In this document: one piece after another, positions 1 to 8,807 of the stretch
Numbering within the stretch: position 1 is the stretch's first letter
Layout: each line of letters starts with the position of its first letter
NCBI RefSeq assembly: GCF_000725885.1
Contig: NZ_JODR01000005.1
Coordinates: 124,001 to 188,000 of the forward strand
From: Streptomyces albus subsp. albus
GTDB lineage: Bacteria; Actinomycetota; Actinomycetes; Streptomycetales; Streptomycetaceae
Direction: 5' to 3'
DNA: 64,000 nucleotides
Notes under the pieces: model-generated
The model's database searches: none
Seen by the model: the letters and a program-made list of their open reading frames with translations, nothing else
What the model was told of the DNA's origin: nothing
Made by a program: the position numbers and the translations under genes

Positions 1-42
1 CGCCCGGCTTGCCTGACGCCGCAACCCCCGAAAGGCACCGCC

Positions 43-1962
43 ATGCCCGTACCGCCCCACCTCCCGCTGCCGCCGACCGACCGTGTCCGCTCACCCCGCA
101 CCGGCTGGACCCGCGCCCACTGGGAGGCGGTCGCCGACCGGTTGCTGGACGGGTGCCTGCCCTACGCCACCCCGGGGCTCGCCCAGTACCGGCTGCCCGG
201 CCGGGCGAGCTGGTCCGGCGTCGTCAGCGACGGACTGGAGGGCTTCGCCCGCACCTTCCTGCTGGCCGCCTTCCGCATCGCAGGCGCCCGGGGCGAGGTG
301 GCGCCGGAACTGATCGAACGGTACGCCGCGGGGCTCGCCGCGGGCACCGACCCGTCCGGCAACGAGGCGTGGCCCGCGCTCACCGACTGCTCGCAGCAGA
401 TGGTGGAGGCCGCCTCGATCGCCGTCGCCCTGCACGAGACCCGCCCCTGGGTGTGGGAGAAGCTGGAGGACCGGGTACGGGAGCGGATCGTCGACTGGCT
501 CTCGGGCTTCGTCGGCCGCCGCACCTGGGACAACAACTGGCGGCTCTTCCAGGTCGTCTCCGAGCAGTTCCTCGCCTCCGTCGGCGCCCCCCACCGCAAG
601 GAGGACATCGAGGGCGGCCTGGACCGGATCGAGGACTGGTACGCCGGCGACGGCTGGTACACCGACGGCGACGGCCGCAACTTCGACTACTACATCGGCT
701 GGGCCATGCACCTGTACCCGCTCCTGTGGTCCAGGATGGCCGCGGCCACCGACGGCGGCGACGGTGGCCGCGGCGAGGTCTACCGGCAGCGGCTGAGCGC
801 CTACCTCACCACCTACCCGCACTTCTTCGGCGCCGACGGGGCCCCCGTCCACCAAGGACGCTCCCTCACCTACCGCTTCGCCGTCCTGGCACCCCTGTGG
901 ATGGGGGCGCTCGCGGACTGCACCCCGCTGCCGCCGGGCCTCACCCGCCGGATCGCCTCGGGAACGCTGCGGCACTTCGTGGAGCGCGGCGCGCCCGACG
1001 AGCGCGGGCTGCTGCCGCTCGGCTGGTACGGCACACATCTGCCCACCACCCAGCCCTACTCCGGCCCGGCCTCGCCGTACTGGGCGAGCAAGGGCTTCCT
1101 GGGGCTGCTGCTGCCCGCCGACCACCCGGTGTGGACGGACAGGGAAGTCCTCATGCCTGTCGAGGAGGCCGACCGGTGCGTGGCGCTCCCGGCACCGGGC
1201 TGGCTGCTGCACAGCACCCGGCACGACGGCATCGTCCGCCTCGTCAACCACGGGAGCGACCACCAGCCGCCCGAGGGCGCCGGCGAGGACGACCCGCACT
1301 ACGCCGCCTTCGCCTATTCGACGGCCACGGCGCCCCAGTCCGCGCCGCACGCCAGGCGGCGGGCCGACAACCATCTGGCGCTGGTGGCACCGGACGGCAC
1401 CGTCTCCCGGCGCCGCCGCATCCATCCCCTCGGATGCGGCGACGGCCGGGCAGCCTCCTGGTACGAGGCCGAACTGCCCGGCCAGCCGGGGACATTCCGC
1501 ATCGAGACGGTCTCCCTCGTGCACGGGCCCTGGGAGGTCCGCGTCCACCACGTCCAGGCCCCCGCCGGGGTGGCCGTCCGGGAGACCGGGTACGCGGTCG
1601 CACACCACCGGCGGCAGCAGGCCGCGACCGGGGAGGGCTGGGCCCTGGCCCGCACGGCGGACGGGTTGACCAGCGCCGTGATCGCTCTGCACGGCTGGGA
1701 CGAGGACGGTGCCTCGGTCCTGCACGAGACCCACGCCAACGCCTGCGGACCGCACTCGGCCGTGCCCTCGCTGACCCTGGCCGCCCACCCCGGCGGGACG
1801 ACCACCCACATCTGCCTGACGGTGCTCTCGCGCGACACCGTGGACCCCCGCGCACTCCGCGAGGCCGTCACCGCCTCCGCCGGCGAGGACGGAGTGGAGA
1901 TCCGCTTCGCCGACGGCACCGTCCTGCGGCCCGACCCCGCAGGCGGCCGGCACACCCCGTGA
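43..1962 (+). CDS. DUF2264 family protein
   Basis: 639-residue protein that I place in the DUF2264 family by its long Trp- and Tyr-rich N-terminal half, rich in pieces such as WDNNWRLFQV, DWYAGDGWYTDGDGRNFDYY and GRSLTYRFA. This half resembles an alpha/alpha toroid of the kind found in carbohydrate-active enzymes; the C-terminal part from about residue 390 looks beta-rich. No signal peptide is visible, so it is probably cytoplasmic. The family is often found with sugar-degradation genes, but substrate and reaction are unknown. The ATG follows GAAAGG at good spacing. Bases 2-16 could be the last codons and stop of an upstream gene, so it may be the last gene of an operon that starts outside the window. 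Confidence 0.8.
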   Translation: MPVPPHLPLPPTDRVRSPRTGWTRAHWEAVADRLLDGCLPYATPGLAQYRLPGRASWSGVVSDGLEGFARTFLLAAFRIAGARGEVAPELIERYAAGLAAGTDPSGNEAWPALTDCSQQMVEAASIAVALHETRPWVWEKLEDRVRERIVDWLSGFVGRRTWDNNWRLFQVVSEQFLASVGAPHRKEDIEGGLDRIEDWYAGDGWYTDGDGRNFDYYIGWAMHLYPLLWSRMAAATDGGDGGRGEVYRQRLSAYLTTYPHFFGADGAPVHQGRSLTYRFAVLAPLWMGALADCTPLPPGLTRRIASGTLRHFVERGAPDERGLLPLGWYGTHLPTTQPYSGPASPYWASKGFLGLLLPADHPVWTDREVLMPVEEADRCVALPAPGWLLHSTRHDGIVRLVNHGSDHQPPEGAGEDDPHYAAFAYSTATAPQSAPHARRRADNHLALVAPDGTVSRRRRIHPLGCGDGRAASWYEAELPGQPGTFRIETVSLVHGPWEVRVHHVQAPAGVAVRETGYAVAHHRRQQAATGEGWALARTADGLTSAVIALHGWDEDGASVLHETHANACGPHSAVPSLTLAAHPGGTTTHICLTVLSRDTVDPRALREAVTASAGEDGVEIRFADGTVLRPDPAGGRHTP

Positions 1963-2282
1963 CGCACACGGGCGCCGGGGCGCGGGCGGAACCCGAGGCC
2001 CGTGCCGTTCGACAGCGAGGGGACCGGCACATGGCGGACCAGGGGCCGAACAGCCGGCCGGGGCGTGGTCCGAACGGTTCTGTGGTCTTCGGAACTGCGA
2101 ACACCCGGAAGAACCCGCCCGTGTGGTGTGCGTTCGCCCAGGAGTGACCTGCGGACCGGTCCCCGGCGCGCGGGGGAAACCTATGGCCGCACCATGTGCG
2201 GCCGTGACGCACGGTCCGCACACGCCCCGAAGTTCCTCCGGGGGACGGGGGAGCGGGCCGGGCCGTTCGAAAGGACACAGCC
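1963..2282. other. 320-bp intergenic stretch
   Basis: Between the DUF2264 gene and the small secreted protein. Open frames here have poor codon bias and no ribosome-binding site. I see no clear promoter, hairpin or repeat. Confidence 0.4.
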
Positions 2283-2642
2283 ATGACGAAGCGGAAAACC
2301 CTCCGCTCAGTACGCGCGGTGACGGTGGCCGCCACGGCGGCGGCGACCGCACTGGTGGGCATCATTCCGGCGGCGGCACTCGCCGGCAGCGGCTCCGACA
2401 CCGACCGCGCGCCGCGCCGCGGCTACGTCTGCGACAGGCTGGAGCGGGACGAGAGCGCGGCGGTGGGCAGCAGCAGGTGCCGGGCGTTCAACGCTCCCCG
2501 GCACGGCACGATCCGTGGCGACTTCGTCATCGAGACCCGCGACAAGCGCCTCCGGGTCCTGTGCAAGGCCCGGCCCGGACGTGCCTCCGGTTACGCCAAC
2601 ACACCCAACTGGGTCCGCGGGGAGAACTGCCGCCGCGCCTGA
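2283..2642 (+). CDS. small secreted protein of unknown function
   Basis: 119 residues. The N-terminus is a clear Sec signal peptide: MTKRKTLRSVR, then an Ala/Thr/Val-rich core, cleavage probably after AALA or nearby around residue 35. The mature part of about 85 residues is basic with four cysteines (YVCDRL, SSRCRAF, RVLCKAR, ENCRRA), so two disulfides are possible. GAAAGGA precedes the ATG by a good distance. I do not recognise a named family. Being small, basic, exported and Cys-containing, it could be an inhibitor, antimicrobial or envelope protein, but nothing in the sequence decides this. Confidence 0.7.
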   Translation: MTKRKTLRSVRAVTVAATAAATALVGIIPAAALAGSGSDTDRAPRRGYVCDRLERDESAAVGSSRCRAFNAPRHGTIRGDFVIETRDKRLRVLCKARPGRASGYANTPNWVRGENCRRA

Positions 2643-2995
2643 CCCCTCACCGCACACCGCCCGCCCGCTGAACGCCGCCCCGCCGCCGGGGCCGCCTCCG
2701 GGCGTGCCGCGTGCACCCCGCCGGCCGGGACCTGTCACAGGCCCCGGCCGGACGCCTGTCGGGACAGGGAGCCGGGCCCTCGCCGTACGCCGGCCGCCCC
2801 GGCAGCCGCCGAACGCATGCCCCTTCCGCGGCACCCGTCCGCCACCGGCCGGTCCCGCGCACACCTGAACTCCGCGCTTTCATCAGCACAGGTGAAACCT
2901 GCCCCTCATACGAGGGATCGCGGCCATGCACCGCGGGCCCGGTGCCGATCCTCTAGGGAGAAGGAACGACCCGGGACGGCGGGAGGCGGACACCG
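2643..2995. other. 353-bp intergenic stretch
   Basis: Lies between two small genes on the same strand. The last 100 bases are less GC-rich and could hold the promoter of the next gene. I find no convincing -35/-10 pair, hairpin or coding frame. Confidence 0.4.
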
Positions 2996-3427
2996 ATGCC
3001 CCTTCGTACGCCATCCGCGGTGTGTCCGAGGCCGCCGGACCGCCCGCGCACGGTGACGGCCTTCCTCACCGCGGCCCTCGCCGTACTGCTCACCCTGCTG
3101 GTCCTCGACAGCACACCACCGACGGCCGTGGAACCGGCCGACTCCGCCGTCAGCGCCCCCGGCGTGGCCGTCACCGCGGCGCCCTGCCCCCAGGAAGCGA
3201 TGGCCGGCCCGGCCCGCGACCGGCTCCCCGGACACGACCCCTCGGCCCAGGCGTGCCCCGGCGCCACCACCGCCCACCGCACGCTGTGCCACACGCTGCT
3301 GCCCGCGGTCGCGTCCCCGGCCGTCGGCGGCTCCCCGTCCGGCGCCGCGGCTGCGACAGGCCCGTGCACCGGTGTGACGGACAACTGTCGTCCGCCGGCG
3401 GCCCAGCGGCAGATCCTGCGCTGCTGA
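2996..3427 (+). CDS. hypothetical secreted or single-pass membrane protein
   Basis: 143 residues. A hydrophobic helix at about residues 22-42 (TVTAFLTAALAVLLTLLVLD) follows a basic N-terminus and works as signal peptide or anchor. The rest is Ala/Pro/Thr-rich with six cysteines (APCPQEA, QACPGAT, TLCHTL, GPCTGV, DNCRPP and the final C). GGAGG lies upstream of the ATG with a slightly long gap. No family recognised. Cysteine spacing suggests an extracytoplasmic disulfide-bonded product. It could be paired with the 64-residue ORF that follows after 86 bases. Confidence 0.55.
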   Translation: MPLRTPSAVCPRPPDRPRTVTAFLTAALAVLLTLLVLDSTPPTAVEPADSAVSAPGVAVTAAPCPQEAMAGPARDRLPGHDPSAQACPGATTAHRTLCHTLLPAVASPAVGGSPSGAAAATGPCTGVTDNCRPPAAQRQILRC

Positions 3428-3513
3428 TCGGTTCCGCCCCGGCCGCGGCACCACGACTCCGTGCGCCGCGGCCGGAGGCTGCCCGGTCCCGTACCTCTTG
3501 CCGCAGGAGAGCC

Positions 3514-3708
3514 ATGCCTACAGATCCTTTCCGCGCCATCGCCGCCCTGGCACGCGCCGAAGCCGGCCGTACGACGAAACCCGCCCCGCCCGCACCCCGG
3601 GAACCCGCCGAGCCGCCCCGGGCCGAACCCGCGGTGCCGGAACGCCGCCGCGCCCGCTGGCGCGAGATCGCCCGCCGGCTCCGGCACCCCCGGTCGGCCG
3701 CCGGGTAG
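3514..3708 (+). CDS. small basic protein of unknown function
   Basis: 64 residues. AGGAGA sits three bases before the ATG and codon third positions are almost all G or C, both in favour of a real gene. The protein starts MPTDPFRAIAALARAEAGR, has a Pro/Glu/Arg-rich middle and ends in an Arg-rich amphipathic stretch (RARWREIARRLRHP). There is no membrane segment or recognisable domain. It is followed by a strong hairpin that separates it from the convergent MFS gene. Confidence 0.55.
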   Translation: MPTDPFRAIAALARAEAGRTTKPAPPAPREPAEPPRAEPAVPERRRARWREIARRLRHPRSAAG

Positions 3709-3779
3709 ACCCGGCACCGCCCGCACACCGGCCCCGGCCGGCGTGCGGGCACGGCGGGGTGCGCCCCCCGCACGCGAAA

Positions 3780-3816
3780 CCGCCCCCGTACAAGCCGGTG
3801 GCTCGTACGGGGGCGG
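3780..3816. terminator. bidirectional terminator hairpin
   Basis: Perfect 12-bp arms (CCGCCCCCGTAC and its complement at 3805-3816) around a 13-nt loop, placed between convergent genes ending at 3708 (+) and 3842 (-). No U-tract, as usual in Streptomyces. Confidence 0.8.
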
Positions 3817-3841
3817 CCGGACAGGGGCTGGGTGCCGGGCG

Positions 3842-5287
3842 TCATTCCGCTTCGGCGGCCACCGGTTTCGGGATGAGGAACGAGGTCGCGAACGCGACGG
3901 CGAGGAGGACCACTCCGGCGATCATGCCCGCCGCGTAACCGGTGGGGGAGGCGGCGTCCTTCGGCAGCGCCGCCGTCTGCACGGCGTAGATCACCGCGAA
4001 GCTCAGGCCCGAACCGAGGTTGAACGCACCCGCGTTGAGGCCCGGCAGGAAGCCGGGGTTCTCCCGCGGCGAATGCACGATGCCCAGCCCGTTGAGGACG
4101 ATGTTGGCCACTCCCGCGTACGCCACACCGACCAGGACGGAGGCCGCCAGCAGCAGCCAGCGCGAGTGCACGTCGAGAGTGAGCAGCATCAGCACGACCG
4201 TGCCGGCGGCGCCGATCAGCCCGGCGCGCAGGATGCGGCCGTAGCCGTGAGTGGCGGCCAGCCGGCCGGCGAGCGGGCCCATGGCCAGCCCGGCCAGTGC
4301 GTACGGGGTGAGGGTCCACCACGCGGACTGCTCGGCCGACATGCCGAACCCGGCATCGGCGTCCTGCGCGAAGGCGGGCAGCAGGCCGTTCATCACGGCG
4401 AAGACGCCGGTCATGGTGAGCACCGTGGTCAGCAGGGTCGCCCAGGTGGCCCGGCGGCGCAGATGGCGGGTGGCCACCAGCGGGTGGGTGCCACGGTCCT
4501 GGACGCGCCAGAAGAGGGCGAAGGCCAGTGCGGAGACCACGACGAGTCCGCCCACCAGCGGCCAGTTCGCCGCACCCAGCTTGCCCGCCTCGTTCAGCGC
4601 GATGAGCATGGCGCCCACGGAGACGACGAGCAGGACGACGCCCGGCCAGTCCATACGGGTGCCGGAGGCGGCGCGCGACTCGGGCGCCAGTGCCGCGACC
4701 AGAACGGTGCCGAGGGCGGCGACCAGCGCCATCGCCCAGAAGACGGCGGCGAAACCGTGGTGGTCGGCGAGGTAGCCGCCGGCGAGCGAATCGACGCCGG
4801 CGATACCGCCGTTGACGGCCGTGATGACACCGAGCAGGGTGCCGTACTTCTTGGGTTCGGTGACCTCGACCCGCAGCATGATCAGGCACAGCGGCACAGT
4901 GGGCCCGGAGACGCCCTGGATGACGCGGCCGGCGAACAGCATCGGCACGCTGTTGGCCAGCGCGGCGACGACGCAGCCCACGGCCATCAGCGCCAGCATG
5001 CCCGCGAGCACCTTGCGGCGGCCGATGAGGTCGCCGAGGCGCGGCAGGAAGAGGGAGAAGAGCGCGGCGGAGGTGAAGAACGCCGTCTGCGTCATCCCGA
5101 TCTCGGCCGAACTCGCGTGCAGGGAGCGTTCCATGCTGCTGAGAGCCGGGCTGAGCATGCTCGCGTTGAGCTGGAAGGCGAAGCAGGCCACGAGCAGCGC
5201 GGTCATCAGCACGCCGATCCGCACCGGACGGCCCTGGCGCAGATGGCCCCCGGTGGCGGTGGGGGAGAGGCCGGTCATGCCCGTCAC
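3842..5287 (-). CDS. MFS transporter, probable nucleoside or drug exporter/importer
   Basis: About 480 residues with 12-14 predicted membrane helices. Motif A is present as RLGDLIGRRKV between helices 2 and 3, together with an R in helix 4 (FAGRVIQG), as in the drug:H+ antiporter branch of the major facilitator superfamily. Its start overlaps the nucleoside hydrolase stop in a GTGA (5287-5284); an ATG nine bases further in (5278) is the alternative start. The tight coupling argues that it moves the substrate or product of the hydrolase, for example nucleosides or bases. The sequence alone does not give direction or substrate. Confidence 0.85.
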   Translation of the reverse strand: MTGMTGLSPTATGGHLRQGRPVRIGVLMTALLVACFAFQLNASMLSPALSSMERSLHASSAEIGMTQTAFFTSAALFSLFLPRLGDLIGRRKVLAGMLALMAVGCVVAALANSVPMLFAGRVIQGVSGPTVPLCLIMLRVEVTEPKKYGTLLGVITAVNGGIAGVDSLAGGYLADHHGFAAVFWAMALVAALGTVLVAALAPESRAASGTRMDWPGVVLLVVSVGAMLIALNEAGKLGAANWPLVGGLVVVSALAFALFWRVQDRGTHPLVATRHLRRRATWATLLTTVLTMTGVFAVMNGLLPAFAQDADAGFGMSAEQSAWWTLTPYALAGLAMGPLAGRLAATHGYGRILRAGLIGAAGTVVLMLLTLDVHSRWLLLAASVLVGVAYAGVANIVLNGLGIVHSPRENPGFLPGLNAGAFNLGSGLSFAVIYAVQTAALPKDAASPTGYAAGMIAGVVLLAVAFATSFLIPKPVAAEAE

Positions 5288-6345
5288 GCCCGCTCGCCGG
5301 CGGCAGGGGCCGCCGTGCTGCTCGTCGCCTCTTCGGCGGCCTCGGCAGCCGCGCCGACCGTGCCGGAGGCGTCCTGCGCGGCCGACCGTGTCGCTTCGGC
5401 GCCGCCGCCCTCGCCGATCCGCTCCAGTGCGTCGATGACCAGGTCCCAGAAGCGGGCGTGGTCGAGGTCGACGGCGACCTGGGTGTGGCAGTCGGCGGGG
5501 GCCGGGGCGCGGAAGTCGGCGACCGTCATGCCGAGCGTCAGTCCGCCGCGCAGTTCGATGTCGACGGGGGCCTTGCGCACCGTCATCACATCCGGGTCGA
5601 TGACGTAGGCCACGGCGCACGGATCGTGCACGGGCGGGTGGGCGAAGCCCTGGTTCTCCAGGTAGGTGGCGCCGAAGAAGTCCAGCAGTTCGTTGACGAA
5701 GGCCGCCGGGCGGGTGCCCAGTTTCGCGATCCGCCCGGTCACCTCGGGGGTGGCCAGGGCCTGGTGGGTCAGGTCGAGGCCGACCATGGTGACCGGCCAG
5801 CGCTCGTTGAAGACGATGTGCGCGGCCTCCGGGTCGATGACGATGTTGAACTCGGCCACCGGGCTCCAGTTGCCCTGGTGGTAGCCGCCGCCCATCAGGA
5901 CGACCTCGCGCACCCGTTCGGCGATCCGTGGTTCCTTGCGGACGGCCAGCGCGATGTTGGTGAGCCCCGCAGTCGGGACGAGGGTGATCTCGCCGGGCTC
6001 GTGGGCCATGACGGTGTCGATGATCAGGTCCACGGCGTGCCGCTCGTCCACGTCGAACGCGGGCTCGGGGAGTTCGGGGCCGTCCAGGCCGGTCTCGCCG
6101 TGGATGTCCGGTGCCGTCTCGATCTCGCGGACCAGCGGCCGGGGGCAGCCGGCCGCGAACGGGACACCGGTGATGCCCGCGATCCGGGCCACGGCGAGCG
6201 CGTTGCGCGTCACCTTCTCCAGCGTCTGGTTGCCGACGACGGTGGTGACGGCGACCAGCTCGACATCCGGGTTGCCGTGGGCGAGCAACATCGCGATCGC
6301 GTCGTCGTGCCCCGGGTCGCAGTCGAGGATGATCTTTCTGGCCAC
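5284..6345 (-). CDS. inosine-uridine preferring nucleoside hydrolase family protein
   Basis: 353 residues of the IunH family, which cleaves the N-glycosidic bond of ribonucleosides to base and ribose. The N-terminal Ca2+-binding signature DCDPGHDDAIAMLL is intact at residues 8-21, as are the family pieces ELVAVTTVVGN, LMGGGYHQGN, EFNIVIDPEAA and PPVHDPCAVAY near residue 240, which holds the conserved His-Asp. The tail after about residue 315 is an Ala/Glu-rich extension not needed for catalysis. The start is GTG with AAAGGGG upstream. It is first in an operon with the MFS gene and divergent from lacI-rbsK. Confidence 0.9.
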   Translation of the reverse strand: MARKIILDCDPGHDDAIAMLLAHGNPDVELVAVTTVVGNQTLEKVTRNALAVARIAGITGVPFAAGCPRPLVREIETAPDIHGETGLDGPELPEPAFDVDERHAVDLIIDTVMAHEPGEITLVPTAGLTNIALAVRKEPRIAERVREVVLMGGGYHQGNWSPVAEFNIVIDPEAAHIVFNERWPVTMVGLDLTHQALATPEVTGRIAKLGTRPAAFVNELLDFFGATYLENQGFAHPPVHDPCAVAYVIDPDVMTVRKAPVDIELRGGLTLGMTVADFRAPAPADCHTQVAVDLDHARFWDLVIDALERIGEGGGAEATRSAAQDASGTVGAAAEAAEEATSSTAAPAAGERA

Positions 6346-6446
6346 GAAGAGCCCCTTTGCTCAGCCCTCCCGTCGCTCCGGCCGCCGCCTCGGGCGGCAG
6401 TGCGGCGGGAGGCGGGGGCTGTGTGGCGGGGGCGACGGGACGCGGT

Positions 6447-6462
6447 GGGAAAACGTTCTCCC
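6447..6462. promoter_or_regulatory. probable LacI-family operator
   Basis: GGGAAAACGTTCTCCC, a 16-bp palindrome with one mismatched pair and an AACGTT core. Central CG inside an AT-flanked palindrome is the hallmark of LacI-family operators. It sits in the promoter region shared by iunH (-) and the lacI-rbsK operon (+). Confidence 0.65.
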
Positions 6463-6546
6463 AAGACTCTGCGCAGGGCCCTTCCGGATGTCAATGGAGG
6501 ACTACGTCACATCGGTACAAGGGGGTCTGGGAGGGGCAGAATGCGG

Positions 6547-6562
6547 CTGATAACGTTTGCCG
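6547..6562. promoter_or_regulatory. possible second LacI-type half-operator
   Basis: A second AACGTT core at 6552-6557 in GATAACGTTTGC, about 100 bp from the first. Only some flanking pairs match, so this would be a weaker site. If it is an operator, translation of the regulator starts downstream of it. Confidence 0.35.
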
Positions 6563-6633
6563 AGCTTCGGTCCGCCGCCGGGAGAGAACGGGACAGGACC
6601 GGGCCGGACTCCGACGAAGAAGTGGTGGCCGCC

Positions 6634-7842
6634 GTGACCCCTGGCTCCGACATCACACTGCGCGATGTGGCGCGCGCCTCCGGCTACTCCGTCTCCACCG
6701 TCTCCCGCGTGCTGTCCGCCTCACGGCCCGTCGGCGCCGGCACCGCCCGCCGGGTCCGCGAGGCCGCCGAACGCCTCGGCTACCGGCCCAACCAGGTCGC
6801 GCGGGCCCTGCGCAGCAGGAGCACCGCCACCGTCGGACTCGTCCTCCCCCAGATCACCAACCCCTTCTACCCGACGCTCGTCAGGGAGCTGACCCACGTC
6901 CTGGACGAGCGCGGACGGGCCGTACTGCTCGTCGACTGCGACGACGACCCGGACAAGGAAGCCGCCCGGATCGAAGCCCTGCTGGCCCGGCAGGTCGACG
7001 CGCTGCTCGTGGTCCCCGTCGACGAACACCGCAGCCGGCCCGCCGTCGCCGCAGCCGCCGCACGCGTCCCCCTCGTCCTGCTCGACCGCAGCTGCGGGCC
7101 CGGCGTCGCCGACCTCGTCGCCGTCGACAACGCCGCCGGAATGGCGCTCGTGCTCGACCACCTCGCCGCGCGAGGCCGCCGCCGGCCCTGCTACATCGGC
7201 GCCGACGGCACCGCCTCGGCCGCCGCGGAACGCCGCGCCGCCTACGAGGCGGGCGTCAGCGCACTCACCCCCGGGGAACCGCCGCTGCTCGCCCTCGGCG
7301 ACTTCTCCGCCGCCTGGGGCCGCGAGGCCGTCGACCGGCTCTGGGACGAGCGGGATCGCGGCGATCGCCGGCCTCCGGACGCCGTGGTCTGCGGCAACGA
7401 CCTCATCGCACTCGGCGTCATCCAGCGGCTGCGGCAACTCGGCGTCGACGTACCCGGCCAGGTCGCCGTGACCGGCTTCGACGACGTACCGCCCGCCGAC
7501 CTCGCCGACCCGGCCGTCACCACGGTGCGGCAGCCGGTACGGGACATCGCGGTCGAGGCGGTACGGCTGCTGGAACGCGGACTCGACGGCGCCGGGGCGC
7601 CCGTCTGCGACGGCAGCCCGCAGGACGCCGCCCCGCGCTCCCCCGGCACGCCGGTGGCCCGGCACGCCGTGCGGCTCGCACCGCACCTCGTCGTCCGTGC
7701 CTCCACGGTGCCCGACACCGCCCCGGCCCCCTCCGGCACCCGGCACGGCGCCCGATCCGGCCCGGCCGGCACCCCCGCGCCGCGCTCCGCCGTCTCCCCG
7801 ACCGCACCCCTCATCCCGAACAGCACGAAGGCAGCCCAGTGA
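6634..7842 (+). CDS. LacI-family transcriptional regulator
   Basis: About 402 residues from GTG 6634. The N-terminal helix-turn-helix and hinge are complete: ITLRDVARASGYSVSTVSRVLSA, then PNQVARALRSRSTATVGLVLPQI. The periplasmic-binding-protein-like sensor domain includes NPFYPTLVREL and VTGFDDVPPADLADPAVTTV. The C-terminus is about 50 residues longer than usual and Pro/Ala/Ser-rich. Starts at GTG 6622 and ATG 6541 (with GGGAGGGG upstream) are possible, but codon bias before about 6610 is poor. The stop overlaps the ribokinase GTG. Likely ligand: ribose, a ribose phosphate or a nucleoside; likely targets: both flanking operons. Confidence 0.88.
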   Translation: MTPGSDITLRDVARASGYSVSTVSRVLSASRPVGAGTARRVREAAERLGYRPNQVARALRSRSTATVGLVLPQITNPFYPTLVRELTHVLDERGRAVLLVDCDDDPDKEAARIEALLARQVDALLVVPVDEHRSRPAVAAAAARVPLVLLDRSCGPGVADLVAVDNAAGMALVLDHLAARGRRRPCYIGADGTASAAAERRAAYEAGVSALTPGEPPLLALGDFSAAWGREAVDRLWDERDRGDRRPPDAVVCGNDLIALGVIQRLRQLGVDVPGQVAVTGFDDVPPADLADPAVTTVRQPVRDIAVEAVRLLERGLDGAGAPVCDGSPQDAAPRSPGTPVARHAVRLAPHLVVRASTVPDTAPAPSGTRHGARSGPAGTPAPRSAVSPTAPLIPNSTKAAQ

Positions 7843-8747
7843 TCGCAGTCGTCGGAAGTCTCAATCTCGATCTCGTCACCTCCGTACCGCACCACCCGGT
7901 GCCGGGCGAGACGGTGCTGGGCGGGGACATCGCCCAGCACCCCGGCGGCAAGGGGGCCAACCAGGCGGTGGCCGCGGCACGGCTCGGCGGCGAGGTGGCG
8001 TTCGTCGGCCGGGTCGGCGACGACGACGCCGCCGAGGTGATGCTGCGCGCCGCCCGCGACCAGGGCGTGGACGTCGGTCACGTGAGGCGGACCCCCGCCA
8101 CCCCCACCGGCCGCGCGCTCATCGCCGTCAGCCCCCAGGGCGAGAACACCATCATCGTCAGCCCCGGCGCCAACGCCCGCCTCACCGCGGCCGACTGCGC
8201 CGCCGCGGCGGACACCCTCGGCCGGGCGCGGGTCACCGTGCTCCAGCAGGAAGTGCCGGACGAGGCCAACCACGAGGCCGCACGGCTGTCCGGCGGCACC
8301 GTCCTGTACAATCCGGCGCCCGCCGTCCCGGGCGCCGAGATCCCCTCCGGGGTCGACCTGCTGGTGCCCAACCGCACCGAACTGGGCGCACTCGCCGGAC
8401 TCGCCACGGAACCCGTGACGCTGGACGAGGTCGCGTCGGCGGCACGACGGCTGCGGGGCGCCGCAGCCGTCGTCGTCACCCTCGGCGGCGACGGCGTCCT
8501 GCTGTGCGAGGGCTCCGCCCACCTGCACATCCCGGCCTTCCCGGTGACGGCCTTGGACACCACGGCGGCGGGCGACTCCTTCTGCGGAGCCCTTGCCGTC
8601 GCCCTGGCCGAGGGCCGCCCGCTGGAGGACGCCGCCCGGTTCGCCGCCGCGGCGGCGGCCGTCAGCACCACCCGGCCCGGGGCCCAGCCGTCGCTGGCCC
8701 GCCGCGAGGAGGCCGAGGCCCTGCTCGCGGGCAACCCGCCTGCCTGA
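7839..8747 (+). CDS. rbsK: ribokinase
   Basis: 302 residues of the PfkB sugar kinase family. VVGSLNLDLVT opens the fold, HPGGKGANQAVAAARLGG is the first PfkB signature (residues 34-51) and DTTAAGDSFCGALA the second; the usual TGAGDT is TAAGDS here, keeping the catalytic Asp. NPAPA and VPNRTELGAL are typical of ribokinases. The GTG overlaps the lacI stop (GTGA) and GAAGG lies upstream. It would phosphorylate ribose to ribose-5-phosphate, which matches ribose release by the divergent nucleoside hydrolase. Confidence 0.92.
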   Translation: MIAVVGSLNLDLVTSVPHHPVPGETVLGGDIAQHPGGKGANQAVAAARLGGEVAFVGRVGDDDAAEVMLRAARDQGVDVGHVRRTPATPTGRALIAVSPQGENTIIVSPGANARLTAADCAAAADTLGRARVTVLQQEVPDEANHEAARLSGGTVLYNPAPAVPGAEIPSGVDLLVPNRTELGALAGLATEPVTLDEVASAARRLRGAAAVVVTLGGDGVLLCEGSAHLHIPAFPVTALDTTAAGDSFCGALAVALAEGRPLEDAARFAAAAAAVSTTRPGAQPSLARREEAEALLAGNPPA

Positions 8748-8807
8748 AACGCCACCGGTTCCCCCGCCGTTCGGTACGGCCACATCGGCGCGGGCGGCCA
8801 CCCCGGG

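Noticed and set aside
2002..2286. Open frame overlapping the start of the small secreted protein
   Set aside because: Arg/Gly/Thr low complexity, no ribosome-binding site, no codon bias.
91..2352. Long open frame on the minus strand across the DUF2264 gene (over 700 codons)
   Set aside because: Shadow of a high-GC gene: no ribosome-binding site, no recognisable domain, and its third codon position is not the GC-richest one.
6541..6633. ATG 6541 as start of the LacI regulator, despite a strong GGGAGGGG just upstream
   Set aside because: Codon third-position GC is poor before about 6610, a possible operator core lies at 6552-6557, and LacI proteins normally begin within about ten residues of the helix-turn-helix. 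Kept as an alternative only.
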